From SCGC-AG-212-J23 sp036406675 (lineage in GTDB: Bacteria > Pseudomonadota > Gammaproteobacteria > Burkholderiales > SG8-39), in the NCBI GenBank assembly GCA_036406675.1, contig DASXAO010000114.1, positions 1 to 64,000 of the forward strand: 64,000 bases of DNA. Direction: 5' to 3'. Below are positions 36,575-45,505 of the stretch, in pieces. The stretch's first letter is position 1, and the number at the start of each line of letters is the position of its first letter. Position numbers and translations under genes: made by a program. Under the pieces are notes generated by a model. It had not been told where the DNA came from and made no database searches. It worked only from the letters and a program-made list of their open reading frames with translations.

Positions 36575-37153
36575 TTACTTAGGCGCCGTATCGGCGAACG
36601 CAGGGCGCTCGAGAAGCTTCTGGTAGTGCCGCGCGAGCGCTGGGTACTCGCTCGGCCAGTCGACGTCGCCCGGCTTGCGAAACCCGAGCCAGCCCACGCA
36701 ACAGCCCACGGCGATGTCTGCGAGCGAGTAGCGCTCGCCATGGCACCAGCTCTTGGCTCCGAGCTCGGCCTCGAGGCGGGCCATGCCGCGGTGCATGCGC
36801 GCGACCTGCTTGTCGAGCTGGAAGCCGCCGCGCACCAGGATGCCCGCGTCGACCACGCCGTCGGCCAGCGCCTCCCAGCGGCGCACCTGCATGCGGTCGC
36901 GGAAGTCCGCCGGAATGAGGCGGTTGAGCGGCGAGGCGTGATCGAGGAATTCGACGATGACGCGCGAGTCGTAGAGCGCGGTGCCGTCGTCGAGCGCGAG
37001 CGTGGGAATCTTGCCGAGCGGGTTGTACGGGTTGACCGGGTTTGCCGCCGGCGCGACGTCCACGAGCTCCATGTCGAAATCGATCTTCTTCTCGGCGAGC
37101 ACCACGCGCACCTTGCGCGTGTATGGACTTGCAGGTGAGGCCAGGAGTTTCAT
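36575..37153 (-). CDS. Glutathione S-transferase family protein
   Basis: 192 aa with the N-terminal thioredoxin-like domain (MKLLASPASPYTRKVRVVLAEK) and the helical C-terminal domain. SPY near the N-terminus holds the likely activating Ser. NPLGKIPTL and the DSRVIVEFLD segment form the glutathione site. A TATAAT on minus (37172-37167), overlapping the uracil-DNA glycosylase gene's stop, lies 13 nt before the ATG. Substrate unknown. Confidence 0.92.
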   Translation of the reverse strand: MKLLASPASPYTRKVRVVLAEKKIDFDMELVDVAPAANPVNPYNPLGKIPTLALDDGTALYDSRVIVEFLDHASPLNRLIPADFRDRMQVRRWEALADGVVDAGILVRGGFQLDKQVARMHRGMARLEAELGAKSWCHGERYSLADIAVGCCVGWLGFRKPGDVDWPSEYPALARHYQKLLERPAFADTAPK

Positions 37154-37167
37154 TTGGGATGAAGCGA

Positions 37168-37758
37168 TTATAGCGGGCCGATGCAGCGCCGGACCCTGCG
37201 CCGCAGCGCCGGGATCACCTCATCTGCGAACCAGGGGTTCTTGGCGATCCAGGCCTTGTTGCGCCAGCTCGGATGCGGCAGGACGAAGAACTCGGGCAGG
37301 TAGTCGCGGAACGCGCGCACCGTTTCTCCGACGCCTTTCTTTCTTTTCCCCTTCAGGTAGTACGCCTGCGCGTAGCTTCCAACCAGGAGAGTCAATCTGA
37401 TGTCAGGAAGCGCGGCGCGAAAGAGCGGTTGCCACTGGGGCGCGCACTCCCGGCAAGGCGGCAGGTCGGCGCCGTCCACCGTGCCCGGATAGCAAAGACC
37501 GGTCGGCACGATGGCGATGCGGGTGGTGTCGTAGAAGCGCCCGCGCTCGAGCCCAAGCCACGCGCGCAGCACGTCGCCGGAGGGATCGTTCCACGGGATG
37601 CCGGTCTCGTGCACCCGGCGTCCCGGTGCCTGGCCGACGATGAGCAGGCGCGCGCGCCGTCCGACGAGAAAGACCGGCTTGGGCTCGAACGGCAGCTTGG
37701 CTTTGCACAGGGTGCAGGCGCGCGCCTCGCTCGCGACACGGGAAAGCGAAACAGGCAT
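37168..37758 (-). CDS. Uracil-DNA glycosylase superfamily protein
   Basis: 196 aa. Motif I is LLIVGQAPGRRVHETGIPWNDPSGDVLR, read as GQAPG then PWNDPSG, and motif II is VLPHPSWRNKAW. Cys pairs CTLC near the N-terminus and CREC in the middle could bind an Fe-S cluster, as in family 4-like enzymes, though spacing differs from the classic set. It may excise uracil or act on another base. It ends in the GST promoter and starts divergently from purB. Confidence 0.85.
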   Translation of the reverse strand: MPVSLSRVASEARACTLCKAKLPFEPKPVFLVGRRARLLIVGQAPGRRVHETGIPWNDPSGDVLRAWLGLERGRFYDTTRIAIVPTGLCYPGTVDGADLPPCRECAPQWQPLFRAALPDIRLTLLVGSYAQAYYLKGKRKKGVGETVRAFRDYLPEFFVLPHPSWRNKAWIAKNPWFADEVIPALRRRVRRCIGPL

Positions 37759-37764
37759 CCCCTT

Positions 37765-37770
37765 TATAAT
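37765..37770 (+). promoter_or_regulatory. Putative -10 (TATAAT) of purB
   Basis: A perfect TATAAT ends 8 nt before the purB ATG, so the transcript would have almost no leader. No clear -35 was identified. Confidence 0.5.
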
Positions 37771-37778
37771 AGAGGCCC

Positions 37779-39143
37779 ATGCCCTCGCCGCTCGCCGCGC
37801 TCTCGCCGCTCGACGGGCGATACGCCAGGACCGCGGATCCGCTGCGCCTCTACTTCAGCGAGCAGGCCCTCATCCGCTACCGCGTGCGGGTCGAGCTCGC
37901 CTGGCTCGAGGCGCTCGCCGCCGAGCGCTCGATCAAGGAATTGAAGCCGTTCTCGGGAAAACTGAAAGCCGACCTTGCCCGGATCCTTCAGGCTTTCTCC
38001 GAGCGAGATGCGGAGGAAATCAAGACGATCGAGGCCGAGACCAACCACGACGTCAAGGCGATCGAGTACTGGCTGAAGGGCAAGCTCGGCGAGAACGCCG
38101 AGGCGCAGCGCTCGCTCGAGTTCATCCACTTCGCCTGCACCTCCGAGGACATCAACAACCTCGCCTATGCCCTCATGGTGCGCGAGTCGCGCGACGCGGT
38201 CATGCTGCCGCGGCTGGACGAGATCGCCGACGCGCTGAAGCGCCTCGCGCAGCGCCACGCGGGGCTTGCGATGCTTTCGCGCACCCATGGCCAGGCGGCC
38301 ACGCCGACCACGCTCGGAAAGGAGATGGCCAATTTCGCCCACCGCCTCGGGCGGGCGCGCGGCCGCATCGCCGGCGTGGCGGTGATGGGCAAGGCGAACG
38401 GCGCGGTCGGCAACTACAACGCCCACCTCGTCGCTTACCCCGACTTCGACTGGGAGCGCTTCAGCCGCCGCCTGGTGGAGCGGCTCGGCCTGGAGTTCAA
38501 TCCCTACACCACGCAGATCGAGCCGCACGACTGGCTGGCCGAGCTCCTCGACGCCTACGCCCGGGCGAACAGCATCGTGCTCGATCTCGACCGCGACCTC
38601 TGGGGCTACATTTCGCTCGGCTACTTCCGCCAGAAGACGAAGAAGGGCGAAGTCGGCTCCTCGACCATGCCGCACAAGGTCAATCCGATCGACTTCGAGA
38701 ACTCGGAGGGCAACCTCGGCGTGGCCAACGCGCTGCTGCGCCACCTAGCAGACAAGCTGCCGGTCTCGCGCTGGCAGCGCGATCTCTCCGACTCGACCGC
38801 CCAGCGCAACCTCGGCACGGCCCTGGGGCACGGCCTGCTCGCGTACGCCTCGTGCCTGCGGGGCCTCGCCAAGCTCGAGGCGGATCCCGCGCGCCTCGCG
38901 GCCGACCTGGACGCCAACTGGGAGGTGCTCGCCGAAGCGGTGCAGCAGGTGATGCGCCGCCACGGCGTACCCGAGGCCTACGAGAAGCTGAAGGACATGA
39001 CGCGCGGCCGGCGCCTCGACCGCGCGCAGCTCGCCGCATTCGTGAAGGCGCTCGCCATTCCCGACGACGCGAAGAAGCGCCTGCTCGCCCTCACGCCGGC
39101 CAAGTACACGGGTCTCGCCGCCGAGCTCGCCAAGCGCCTGTAA
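37779..39143 (+). CDS. purB: Adenylosuccinate lyase
   Basis: Cleaves SAICAR and adenylosuccinate in purine synthesis, 454 aa, the E. coli-like length. Landmarks are LSPLDGRYA at the start, HDVKAIEYWLK, FACTSEDINN, the His in SRTHGQAATPTTLGKE, and the flexible signature loop SSTMPHKVNPIDFENSEGN. The start has no ribosome site and is preceded closely by TATAAT. Confidence 0.97.
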   Translation: MPSPLAALSPLDGRYARTADPLRLYFSEQALIRYRVRVELAWLEALAAERSIKELKPFSGKLKADLARILQAFSERDAEEIKTIEAETNHDVKAIEYWLKGKLGENAEAQRSLEFIHFACTSEDINNLAYALMVRESRDAVMLPRLDEIADALKRLAQRHAGLAMLSRTHGQAATPTTLGKEMANFAHRLGRARGRIAGVAVMGKANGAVGNYNAHLVAYPDFDWERFSRRLVERLGLEFNPYTTQIEPHDWLAELLDAYARANSIVLDLDRDLWGYISLGYFRQKTKKGEVGSSTMPHKVNPIDFENSEGNLGVANALLRHLADKLPVSRWQRDLSDSTAQRNLGTALGHGLLAYASCLRGLAKLEADPARLAADLDANWEVLAEAVQQVMRRHGVPEAYEKLKDMTRGRRLDRAQLAAFVKALAIPDDAKKRLLALTPAKYTGLAAELAKRL

Positions 39144-39166
39144 GAATTCCCTGCGATAAGGGTCGA

Positions 39167-41170
39167 ATGATCTACGCCGCGACGATCTTCCTGTCCTCTT
39201 TTTTGCTTTTTCTGGTGCAGCCGCTGATCGCGCGGCTGATCCTGCCCTGGTTCGGCGGCAGCGCGGCGGTCTGGACGACCTGCATGCTTTTTTTCCAGGC
39301 GCTGCTCCTCGCCGGATACGGCTACGCGCACGTTCTCGAGAAGAAGCTCCCCGCCGGCCGGCTTCAGCCGATCATCCATACGCTGCTCCTCGCCGCGGCG
39401 GTGGCGACCCTGCCGATTTCGCCGTCCGAGGCTTGGAAGCCCATCGGCAACGAGGAGCCCATCAGCCGCATCCTCCTCCTGCTCGGCGCAACGGTCGGGC
39501 TTCCCTATCTCCTCGTCGCTTCCACCAGCCCGCTGCTCCAGGCCTGGTTCGCGCGCGCCCGGCCCGGCGAGAATCCCTACCGGCTCTTCGCCATCTCGAA
39601 CCTGGCCTCCCTCGTCGCGCTCGTCGGCTATCCGTTCGTAGTCGAGCCCTTTCTCGCCGCGCACGAGCAGGTGAGGCTGTGGTCGTGGCTCTTCGCCGCA
39701 TTCGCGCTCGTGTGCGCCTTGGTCGCCTGGCGCACGCCCCGCGTCGAAGCCGTGAGCGAAGCGCCTGCGGCGGCGCCGGTCGGCAAGCGCGAGATCGGGC
39801 TGTGGCTAGCGCTTTCGGCGACGGGCTCGGTGCTGCTCCTCGCCACGACGAACCATCTCACGCAGAACGTCGCCTCGATCCCGCTTCTCTGGCTCGCGCC
39901 CCTGACCCTCTACCTGCTGACCTTCATCATCGCCTTCGAGGGGCGCAACTGGTACCGCCCGAAACTCGCCTGGCCGTTCGTCTTGGCCTGGCTTGCGGGC
40001 ATGGCCTGGCTTTTGGTCGACTCGGACTACCATTACAACCTGCCGCTGCAGCTCGGCATCTTCCTGCCGGGCCTGTTCCTCGGCTGCCTCTTCTGCCACG
40101 GCGAGCTCTACCGCCTGCGCCCCGAGCCGCGACAGCTCACCAAGTTCTACCTCATCGTCTCCGCCGGCGGCGCACTCGGGGGCTTCTTCGTGGCCGTGGT
40201 CGCGCCGCTGGCGTTCGATGCCTACTACGAGCTCGGCATCGGCATGGCCTCGCTCGCGCTCCTCGCCGCCACGCGGTTCGCGCCGCTCGGCCGCTTCCAG
40301 AGCGTGGCGAGCCTCGGCGTGCTCATGGGCGTCGCCGCCTGCGCCGCCTACGACGCGTTCGCCTACCACCGGGATGTGCGCGTGTCCGAGCGCGGCTTCT
40401 ACGGCGTGCTCAGGGTGAAGGAGTACGGCTCGGCGGGCGAGCCCGGGCACCTGCGCCGCCTGGTGCACGGCACGATCATGCACGGCGAGCAGTACATGGA
40501 GCGCCCCAGGTTCATCACCACCTACTACCAGGAAACCTCCGGCATCGGCGTCGCGATCAAATCGCGCGAGGAGCGCGGGCCGATCCGCGTGGGGGTGATC
40601 GGGCTCGGCACCGGGACCATCGCGGCGTACGGCAGGCCGGGCGACGTCTATCGCTTTTACGACATCGACCCGCGCGTGGTGCAGCTCGCCCGCCAGGAGT
40701 TCACGTTCCTGGGCGATAGCCCGGCGAAGGTCGAGATCGCGCTCGGCGACGCGCGCCTCACGCTCGAGCGCGAGCCGCCGCAGAACTTCGACGTGCTCGC
40801 GGTCGACGCCTTCTCGAGCGACGCCATCCCGGTGCACCTCATTACCCGCGAGGCGCTCGGCATCTACCTGAAGCACATGAAAAGCGACGGCATCGTCGCC
40901 TTCCACGTATCGAACCGATTCCTCGACCTGATCCCCGTAGTCGCGCGCATCGCGAAAGAGCAGGGGGCGCACGCGGTGCTCGTGAACGACGACCCGGACG
41001 ACGAGGACGAGAGCCTGCGCTCGCGCAGCGACTGGGTGCTGGTGTCGCGCGACCCGGCCGCCCTCGAGGCCGAGCCCATCGTCGAGGGCGGCGGCGTCGA
41101 GGCCGAGGACCAGCCGCGCTGGCGCACCTGGACCGACGACTACTCGAACCTCATCCAGATCTTGAAGTAG
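39167..41170 (+). CDS. Membrane-fused spermidine synthase homologue
   Basis: 667 aa. The N-terminal half is a multi-pass membrane domain, starting MIYAATIFLSSFLLFLVQPL and containing PWFGGSAAVWTTC. The C-terminal half is a SAM-binding spermidine-synthase-like domain with VGVIGLGTGTIAAYG, an acidic ending strand FYDIDPRVVQLA and AVDAFSSDAIPVHL. Such fusions are widespread but their true substrate is not established; polyamine synthesis should not be assumed. It follows purB by 23 bp. Palindromic element 8 follows its stop. Confidence 0.88.
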   Translation: MIYAATIFLSSFLLFLVQPLIARLILPWFGGSAAVWTTCMLFFQALLLAGYGYAHVLEKKLPAGRLQPIIHTLLLAAAVATLPISPSEAWKPIGNEEPISRILLLLGATVGLPYLLVASTSPLLQAWFARARPGENPYRLFAISNLASLVALVGYPFVVEPFLAAHEQVRLWSWLFAAFALVCALVAWRTPRVEAVSEAPAAAPVGKREIGLWLALSATGSVLLLATTNHLTQNVASIPLLWLAPLTLYLLTFIIAFEGRNWYRPKLAWPFVLAWLAGMAWLLVDSDYHYNLPLQLGIFLPGLFLGCLFCHGELYRLRPEPRQLTKFYLIVSAGGALGGFFVAVVAPLAFDAYYELGIGMASLALLAATRFAPLGRFQSVASLGVLMGVAACAAYDAFAYHRDVRVSERGFYGVLRVKEYGSAGEPGHLRRLVHGTIMHGEQYMERPRFITTYYQETSGIGVAIKSREERGPIRVGVIGLGTGTIAAYGRPGDVYRFYDIDPRVVQLARQEFTFLGDSPAKVEIALGDARLTLEREPPQNFDVLAVDAFSSDAIPVHLITREALGIYLKHMKSDGIVAFHVSNRFLDLIPVVARIAKEQGAHAVLVNDDPDDEDESLRSRSDWVLVSRDPAALEAEPIVEGGGVEAEDQPRWRTWTDDYSNLIQILK

Positions 41171-41178
41171 GAAAAGGA

Positions 41179-41248
41179 GGAAATCCGGGTCAGAGCCCTA
41201 TTTCCGCGACGCGAAGCTTTGGGAAATAGGGCTCTGACCCCGATTTCC
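41179..41248. repeat. Palindromic element 8, paired inverted copies
   Basis: Left copy GGAAATCCGGGTCAGAGCCC then TATTTCC (41179-41205). The right copy (41221-41248) is its reverse complement with one mismatch. They are separated by 15 bp. The pair fills the gap between the convergent spermidine-synthase-like gene and secF, and touches the secF stop. Confidence 0.8.
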
Positions 41249-42192
41249 TAAACCACTGCGCCCTCGTGCTCGTCGCGGCTGCGCTCCTTGCGAGCGGCCT
41301 TGACGAACTGCTCGCGGCTGGCGCCGAGCCACATGAGGAGCGGGCTCGCCACCAGCACCGAGGAGTAGATGCCGAAGCAGATGCCGATGGTGAGGGCGAG
41401 CGCGAAATAGTGCAGCGCCGGGCCGCCGAACAGGAGCATGGTGGTGACCATCATCTGGGTGCACAGGTGGGTGATGATGGTGCGCGAGATGACCCCGGTG
41501 ATCGCCGAATCGATCACCTCGACGGTCGAGGCCTTGCGCATCTTGCGGAAGTTCTCCCGCACCCGGTCGAACACCACCACCGACTCGTTCACCGAGTAGC
41601 CGAGCACCGCCAGCACCGCGGCGAGCACCGGCAGCGAGAACTCCCACTGGAAGAAGGCGAAGAACCCCAGGATGATGACCACGTCGTGCAGGTTGGCGAC
41701 GATCGCCGACAGGCCGAAGCGCCACTCGAAACGGATCCAGAGGTACAGGACGATGAACACCGCCGTGGTGAGCAGCGCGAGCGCGCCGTATTCGACCAGC
41801 TCCTTGCCGACCTGCGGCCCGACGAATTCGACGCGCCGCACTTCCGCGCTCGCGTCCTGCTCCTTCAGCACGCCCTGCACCTTCTGCGAGAGATCCGCGC
41901 TCGACTGGTTCTTCTCGAGGTGCAGGCGCAGCAGCACGTCGCGCGCCGAGCCGAAGTTCTGCACCTCCGCCTTGTAGCCCGCCTTGTCGAGCGCCTGGCG
42001 GATGCCCTCGATCTCCGCCGGCCGCGAGTAGGCGATCTCCATCAGGGTGCCGCCGGTGAACTCGATCGAGTAATTGAGGCCGCGGTGCACGAGGAAAAAC
42101 ACGGCGGCGAGAAAGGTGACGAGCGACAGCACGTTGAATACCAGCGCGTGCCGCATGAACGGGATGGTGCGCCGGATCTTGAAGAATTCCAT
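41248..42192 (-). CDS. secF: Protein translocase subunit SecF
   Basis: Inner-membrane partner of SecD that uses the proton gradient to complete export, 314 aa. The periplasmic P1 head begins after the first helix (LNYSIEFTGGTLMEIAYS). The VFIVLYLWIRFEWRFGLSAIVANLHD (in parts) and GYSVNESVVVFDRVREN motifs mark the SD/RND membrane domain. It is the last gene of queA-tgt-yajC-secD-secF. Confidence 0.96.
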   Translation of the reverse strand: MEFFKIRRTIPFMRHALVFNVLSLVTFLAAVFFLVHRGLNYSIEFTGGTLMEIAYSRPAEIEGIRQALDKAGYKAEVQNFGSARDVLLRLHLEKNQSSADLSQKVQGVLKEQDASAEVRRVEFVGPQVGKELVEYGALALLTTAVFIVLYLWIRFEWRFGLSAIVANLHDVVIILGFFAFFQWEFSLPVLAAVLAVLGYSVNESVVVFDRVRENFRKMRKASTVEVIDSAITGVISRTIITHLCTQMMVTTMLLFGGPALHYFALALTIGICFGIYSSVLVASPLLMWLGASREQFVKAARKERSRDEHEGAVV

Positions 42193-42220
42193 GCTCAGCT
42201 CCAGGCGTTTCTTGCCGGTC

Positions 42221-44056
42221 TCATTTCCAGGCCGTGTTGCCGATGGCGAGGCGCGCGAGGCGCCGGCGGTGTCCGTAGAGCAGGTTCACCATGGCGCGCG
42301 ACACCATCACCGCCGAGAACATCGAGGTCAGGATGCCGAGGCAGTGCACCACCGCGAAGCCGCGCACCGCGCCCGGCACCATGAGGAGCGACAGGCCGAC
42401 GATGAACGTGGTGACGTTGGAGTCGAGGATCGTGGCCCAGGCGCGCTCGTAGCCGGCCGCGATCGCGGCCTGCGGGGTGGCGCCGCCGCGCAGCTCCTCG
42501 CGGATGCGCTCGTTGATGAGCACGTTGGCGTCGATCGCCATGCCGAGGGTGAGCGCGATCGCCGCGATGCCGGGCAGCGTGAGAGTCGCCTGCAGCAGCG
42601 AGAGCAGCGCGACCAGCAGGAGCAGGTTGACGCCGAGCGCGACCGACGAGATCACTCCGAACAGCACGTAGTAGAGCGACATGAACCCCACGATGGCGAT
42701 GAAGCCCCACTTCGTGGCGTTGAACCCCTTTTCGATGTTGGCGCGCCCCAGGCTCGGGCCGATGGTGCGCTCCTCGATGATCTCCATCGGCGCGGCGAGC
42801 GCGCCGGCGCGGATGAGGAGCGAGAGGTTGTTGGTTTCCACCGGGGTGAACGAGCCGGTGATCTGGAAGCGGCTGCCGAACTCCCCCTGGATGGTCGCGA
42901 CCGAGATCGCCTCGCCCTTGCCCTTCTCGAACAGCACGATGGCCATCAGGCGCTTGAGGTTCTCGCGCGTGGTGGTGCGCATGGCGCGGCCGCCCGCCTG
43001 GTCGAGCTCGACGGCCACCGCCGGGCGGTGATCCTGGTCGAAAGTGGCCTGCGCGCCGACGAACTGGTCGCCGGTCACGATCACCTGCTTCTTGGTCGGC
43101 ACCTGGCCGACGCTGCCGTCGCGCCGGCGCTCGGGGAACACATCGGTGCCGAGGGTGTTGCCGCTGCGCATCGCGTCCTCGTCGACCAGCCGCACCTCGA
43201 GCGTCGCGGTGCGGCCGAGGATCTCCTTCGCGCGCGCGATGTCCTGCACCCCGGGAAGCTGCACCACGATGCGGTCGGCGCCCTGCTGCTGGATCACCGG
43301 CTCGGCGACGCCGAGCTCGTTGACCCGGTTGTGCAGGGTGCTGATGTTCTGCTGTACCGCGGTTTCCTGGACGCGCTTGAGGACTTCGGGGCGTAGCGTC
43401 CCGACCAGGAGCAGATCCTGGCCGTCGTCGCGCTCGGCGAGCGCGAGGTCGGGCACGCTCGCGAGGATCGCGCCGCGCGCCGCCTCGCGCGTCGCTGCAT
43501 CGCGAAAGCGCACGCGGATCGCCTGGCCTTCGCGCGACACTCCGCCGTGGCGGATGTTCTTCTCGCGCAGCTGGCTGCGCACGTCGGCGGCGAGGTTCTC
43601 GATGCGCTTGACGCTGGCCGCGGGCATGTCGATCTGCAGGAGGAAGTGCACCCCGCCGCGCAGGTCGAGGCCGAGGTACATCGGCAGGGCGTTGATCCGG
43701 GCGAGCCAGCCCGGCGAGGCCGGAAGCAGGTTGAGCGCGACGGTGTAGGCGCCCTCGTCGGCGCCGGTGTTGAGCGCGCGCTCTACCAGGTCCTTCGCCT
43801 TGAGCTGCGTGTCGGGGTCGGCGAAGCGCACCTTTACGCCGGTCGAGTCGACCTGGGCGCCGCTGTAGTGAATGCCTTCCTTCTTGAGGATTTCTTCGAC
43901 CCGTCCGAGGAGCGCCGTGTCGACCTTCACCGTCGACTTGGCGCTCGAGACCTGCACCGCCGGAGACTCGCCGAAGAAGTTCGGCACCGTGTACAAGAAC
44001 GCGGTGAGCACGATCACCGCGATCAGCACGTACTTCCAGGTCGGGAAGCGGTTCAC
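42221..44056 (-). CDS. secD: Protein translocase subunit SecD
   Basis: Inner-membrane export factor, 611 aa. An N-terminal helix is followed by the large periplasmic domain with LGLDLRGGVHFLLQIDM. The C-terminal six-helix domain has LTLGMAIDANVLINERIREEL and AWATILDSNVTTFI. The GTG start follows the yajC stop directly; translation is probably coupled. Confidence 0.97.
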   Translation of the reverse strand: MNRFPTWKYVLIAVIVLTAFLYTVPNFFGESPAVQVSSAKSTVKVDTALLGRVEEILKKEGIHYSGAQVDSTGVKVRFADPDTQLKAKDLVERALNTGADEGAYTVALNLLPASPGWLARINALPMYLGLDLRGGVHFLLQIDMPAASVKRIENLAADVRSQLREKNIRHGGVSREGQAIRVRFRDAATREAARGAILASVPDLALAERDDGQDLLLVGTLRPEVLKRVQETAVQQNISTLHNRVNELGVAEPVIQQQGADRIVVQLPGVQDIARAKEILGRTATLEVRLVDEDAMRSGNTLGTDVFPERRRDGSVGQVPTKKQVIVTGDQFVGAQATFDQDHRPAVAVELDQAGGRAMRTTTRENLKRLMAIVLFEKGKGEAISVATIQGEFGSRFQITGSFTPVETNNLSLLIRAGALAAPMEIIEERTIGPSLGRANIEKGFNATKWGFIAIVGFMSLYYVLFGVISSVALGVNLLLLVALLSLLQATLTLPGIAAIALTLGMAIDANVLINERIREELRGGATPQAAIAAGYERAWATILDSNVTTFIVGLSLLMVPGAVRGFAVVHCLGILTSMFSAVMVSRAMVNLLYGHRRRLARLAIGNTAWK

Positions 44057-44380
44057 TTACTGGAGGCTTTTCAGCGTGCCCTTTGGGAGAAGCATCTGCA
44101 CCGCCGCCTTCTGCACGCTGATCTCGGTGTTGGGCGCGATCTCGATGGTCAGGTACTGCTCGCCCATCTTGGAGATCTTGCCGACGATTCCGCCGGCCGT
44201 GACCACCTCGTCGCCCTTCTGCAGCGCCTCGATCATGGATTTCGTTTCCTTCGCGCGCTTCATCTGCGGGCGGATCATGAGGAAGTACAGCAGCACGAAC
44301 ATCAGGATGATCGGCAGGAAGCCGATGAACCCCGCGTCGCCGCCGGTGGCGGCCTGGGCGTAAGCGTTCGAGATGAGCAC
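44057..44380 (-). CDS. yajC: Preprotein translocase accessory subunit YajC
   Basis: Small single-span inner-membrane protein of the SecDF-YajC complex, 107 aa. The membrane segment GFIGFLPIILMFVLLYFLMI is followed by RPQMKRAKE and the conserved LQKGDEVVTAGGIVGKI. The GTG at 44380 is preferred over one two codons upstream because it has a correct distance to GGAG. Confidence 0.95.
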   Translation of the reverse strand: MLISNAYAQAATGGDAGFIGFLPIILMFVLLYFLMIRPQMKRAKETKSMIEALQKGDEVVTAGGIVGKISKMGEQYLTIEIAPNTEISVQKAAVQMLLPKGTLKSLQ

Positions 44381-44407
44381 CCGCACTCCGAATGAAGAAA
44401 CGTTGAA

Positions 44408-45505
44408 TTATAGCTGCTTGCGCTGGTCCAGCAGGTCCTTCGCCTTGCGCGCGAGGCGGCCCTGCTCGATCGCCGCGCGCAGCTCGGCCATGAGCTCCTG
44501 GTAGTAGTGCAGGTTGTGCAGGGTGTTCAGCCGGGCGCCCAGGATCTCGTTGGTCTTCTGCAGATGGTAAAGGTACGCCCGAGTGAAGTTGCGGCAGGTG
44601 TAGCAGGCGCAGCGCTCGTCGAGCGGCGCGAGGTCGTCGCGGTAGCGCGCGTTGCGGATGCGGACGTCGCCGTGGCGCGTGAACAGCCAGCCGTTGCGCG
44701 CGTTGCGGGTGGGAAGCACGCAATCCATCATGTCGATGCCCGCGGCGACGGCCTCGACGATGTCCTCGGGCGTGCCCATGCCCATCAGGTAGCGCGGGCG
44801 CGCCGAGGGCATGCGCGGCACCACGTGGGCGAGGATGCGGCTGCGCTCCTCCTTCGGCTCGCCCACGGCGAGGCCGCCCACGGCGTAGCCGTCGAAGCCG
44901 ATCGCGGTCAGGGCCTGCAGCGACTCGTCGCGCAGGTGCTCGTACATGCCGCCCTGGACGATCCCGAAGAGCGCATTCGCGCTTTCAAAGGCGCTGCGGG
45001 AGCGGCGCGCCCACCTCATCGACAGGCGCATCGACGCCGCGGCGTCTTCCTCGCCGGCGGGGTACGCGGTGCACTCGTCGAACACCATGGCGATGTCGGA
45101 ATCGAGGATCGCCTGGATGCGCATCGACTCCTCGGGCGTGAGGAGGAGGCGATCGCCGTTGACGGGGGAGGCGAAGCGCACGCCTTCTTCCGAGATCTTG
45201 CGCAGCGGACCCAGGCTGAACACCTGGAACCCGCCCGAATCGGTGAGGATGGGGCCGCGCCATCCCATGAAGCGGTGCAGGCCGCCGTGGCGCGCGACGA
45301 CTTCGAGCCCCGGCCGCAGCCAGAGGTGGAAAGTGTTGCCGAGCACGATCTGCGCTCCGGTGGCGACCAGCTCCTCGGGCGAGGTCGCCTTCACCGCGCC
45401 GTAGGTTCCCACCGGCATGAACGCCGGGGTGTCGACGCGCCCGTGCGCGAGCTCGAGCACGCCGCGGCGCGCCGCTCCGTCGCTCGCCGTCAGCGTGAAG
45501 TTCAT
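44408..45505 (-). CDS. tgt: Queuine tRNA-ribosyltransferase (Tgt)
   Basis: Exchanges guanine 34 for preQ1 in GUN-anticodon tRNAs, 365 aa. MPVGTYGAVKATSPEEL, LTDSGGFQVFSL (nucleophile region), FGIVQGGMYEHLRDESL and VDMMDCVLPTRNARNG-like segments are clear. The zinc site is CACYTCRNFTRAYLYHL. Its ATG overlaps the queA stop. It acts before QueA in queuosine synthesis. Confidence 0.97.
   Translation of the reverse strand: MNFTLTASDGAARRGVLELAHGRVDTPAFMPVGTYGAVKATSPEELVATGAQIVLGNTFHLWLRPGLEVVARHGGLHRFMGWRGPILTDSGGFQVFSLGPLRKISEEGVRFASPVNGDRLLLTPEESMRIQAILDSDIAMVFDECTAYPAGEEDAAASMRLSMRWARRSRSAFESANALFGIVQGGMYEHLRDESLQALTAIGFDGYAVGGLAVGEPKEERSRILAHVVPRMPSARPRYLMGMGTPEDIVEAVAAGIDMMDCVLPTRNARNGWLFTRHGDVRIRNARYRDDLAPLDERCACYTCRNFTRAYLYHLQKTNEILGARLNTLHNLHYYQELMAELRAAIEQGRLARKAKDLLDQRKQL

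Noticed and set aside
37598..39166. Upstream extension of the spermidine-synthase-like frame through purB
   Set aside because: The extension reads purB in another frame; the protein naturally begins MIYAATIFLSS at 39167.
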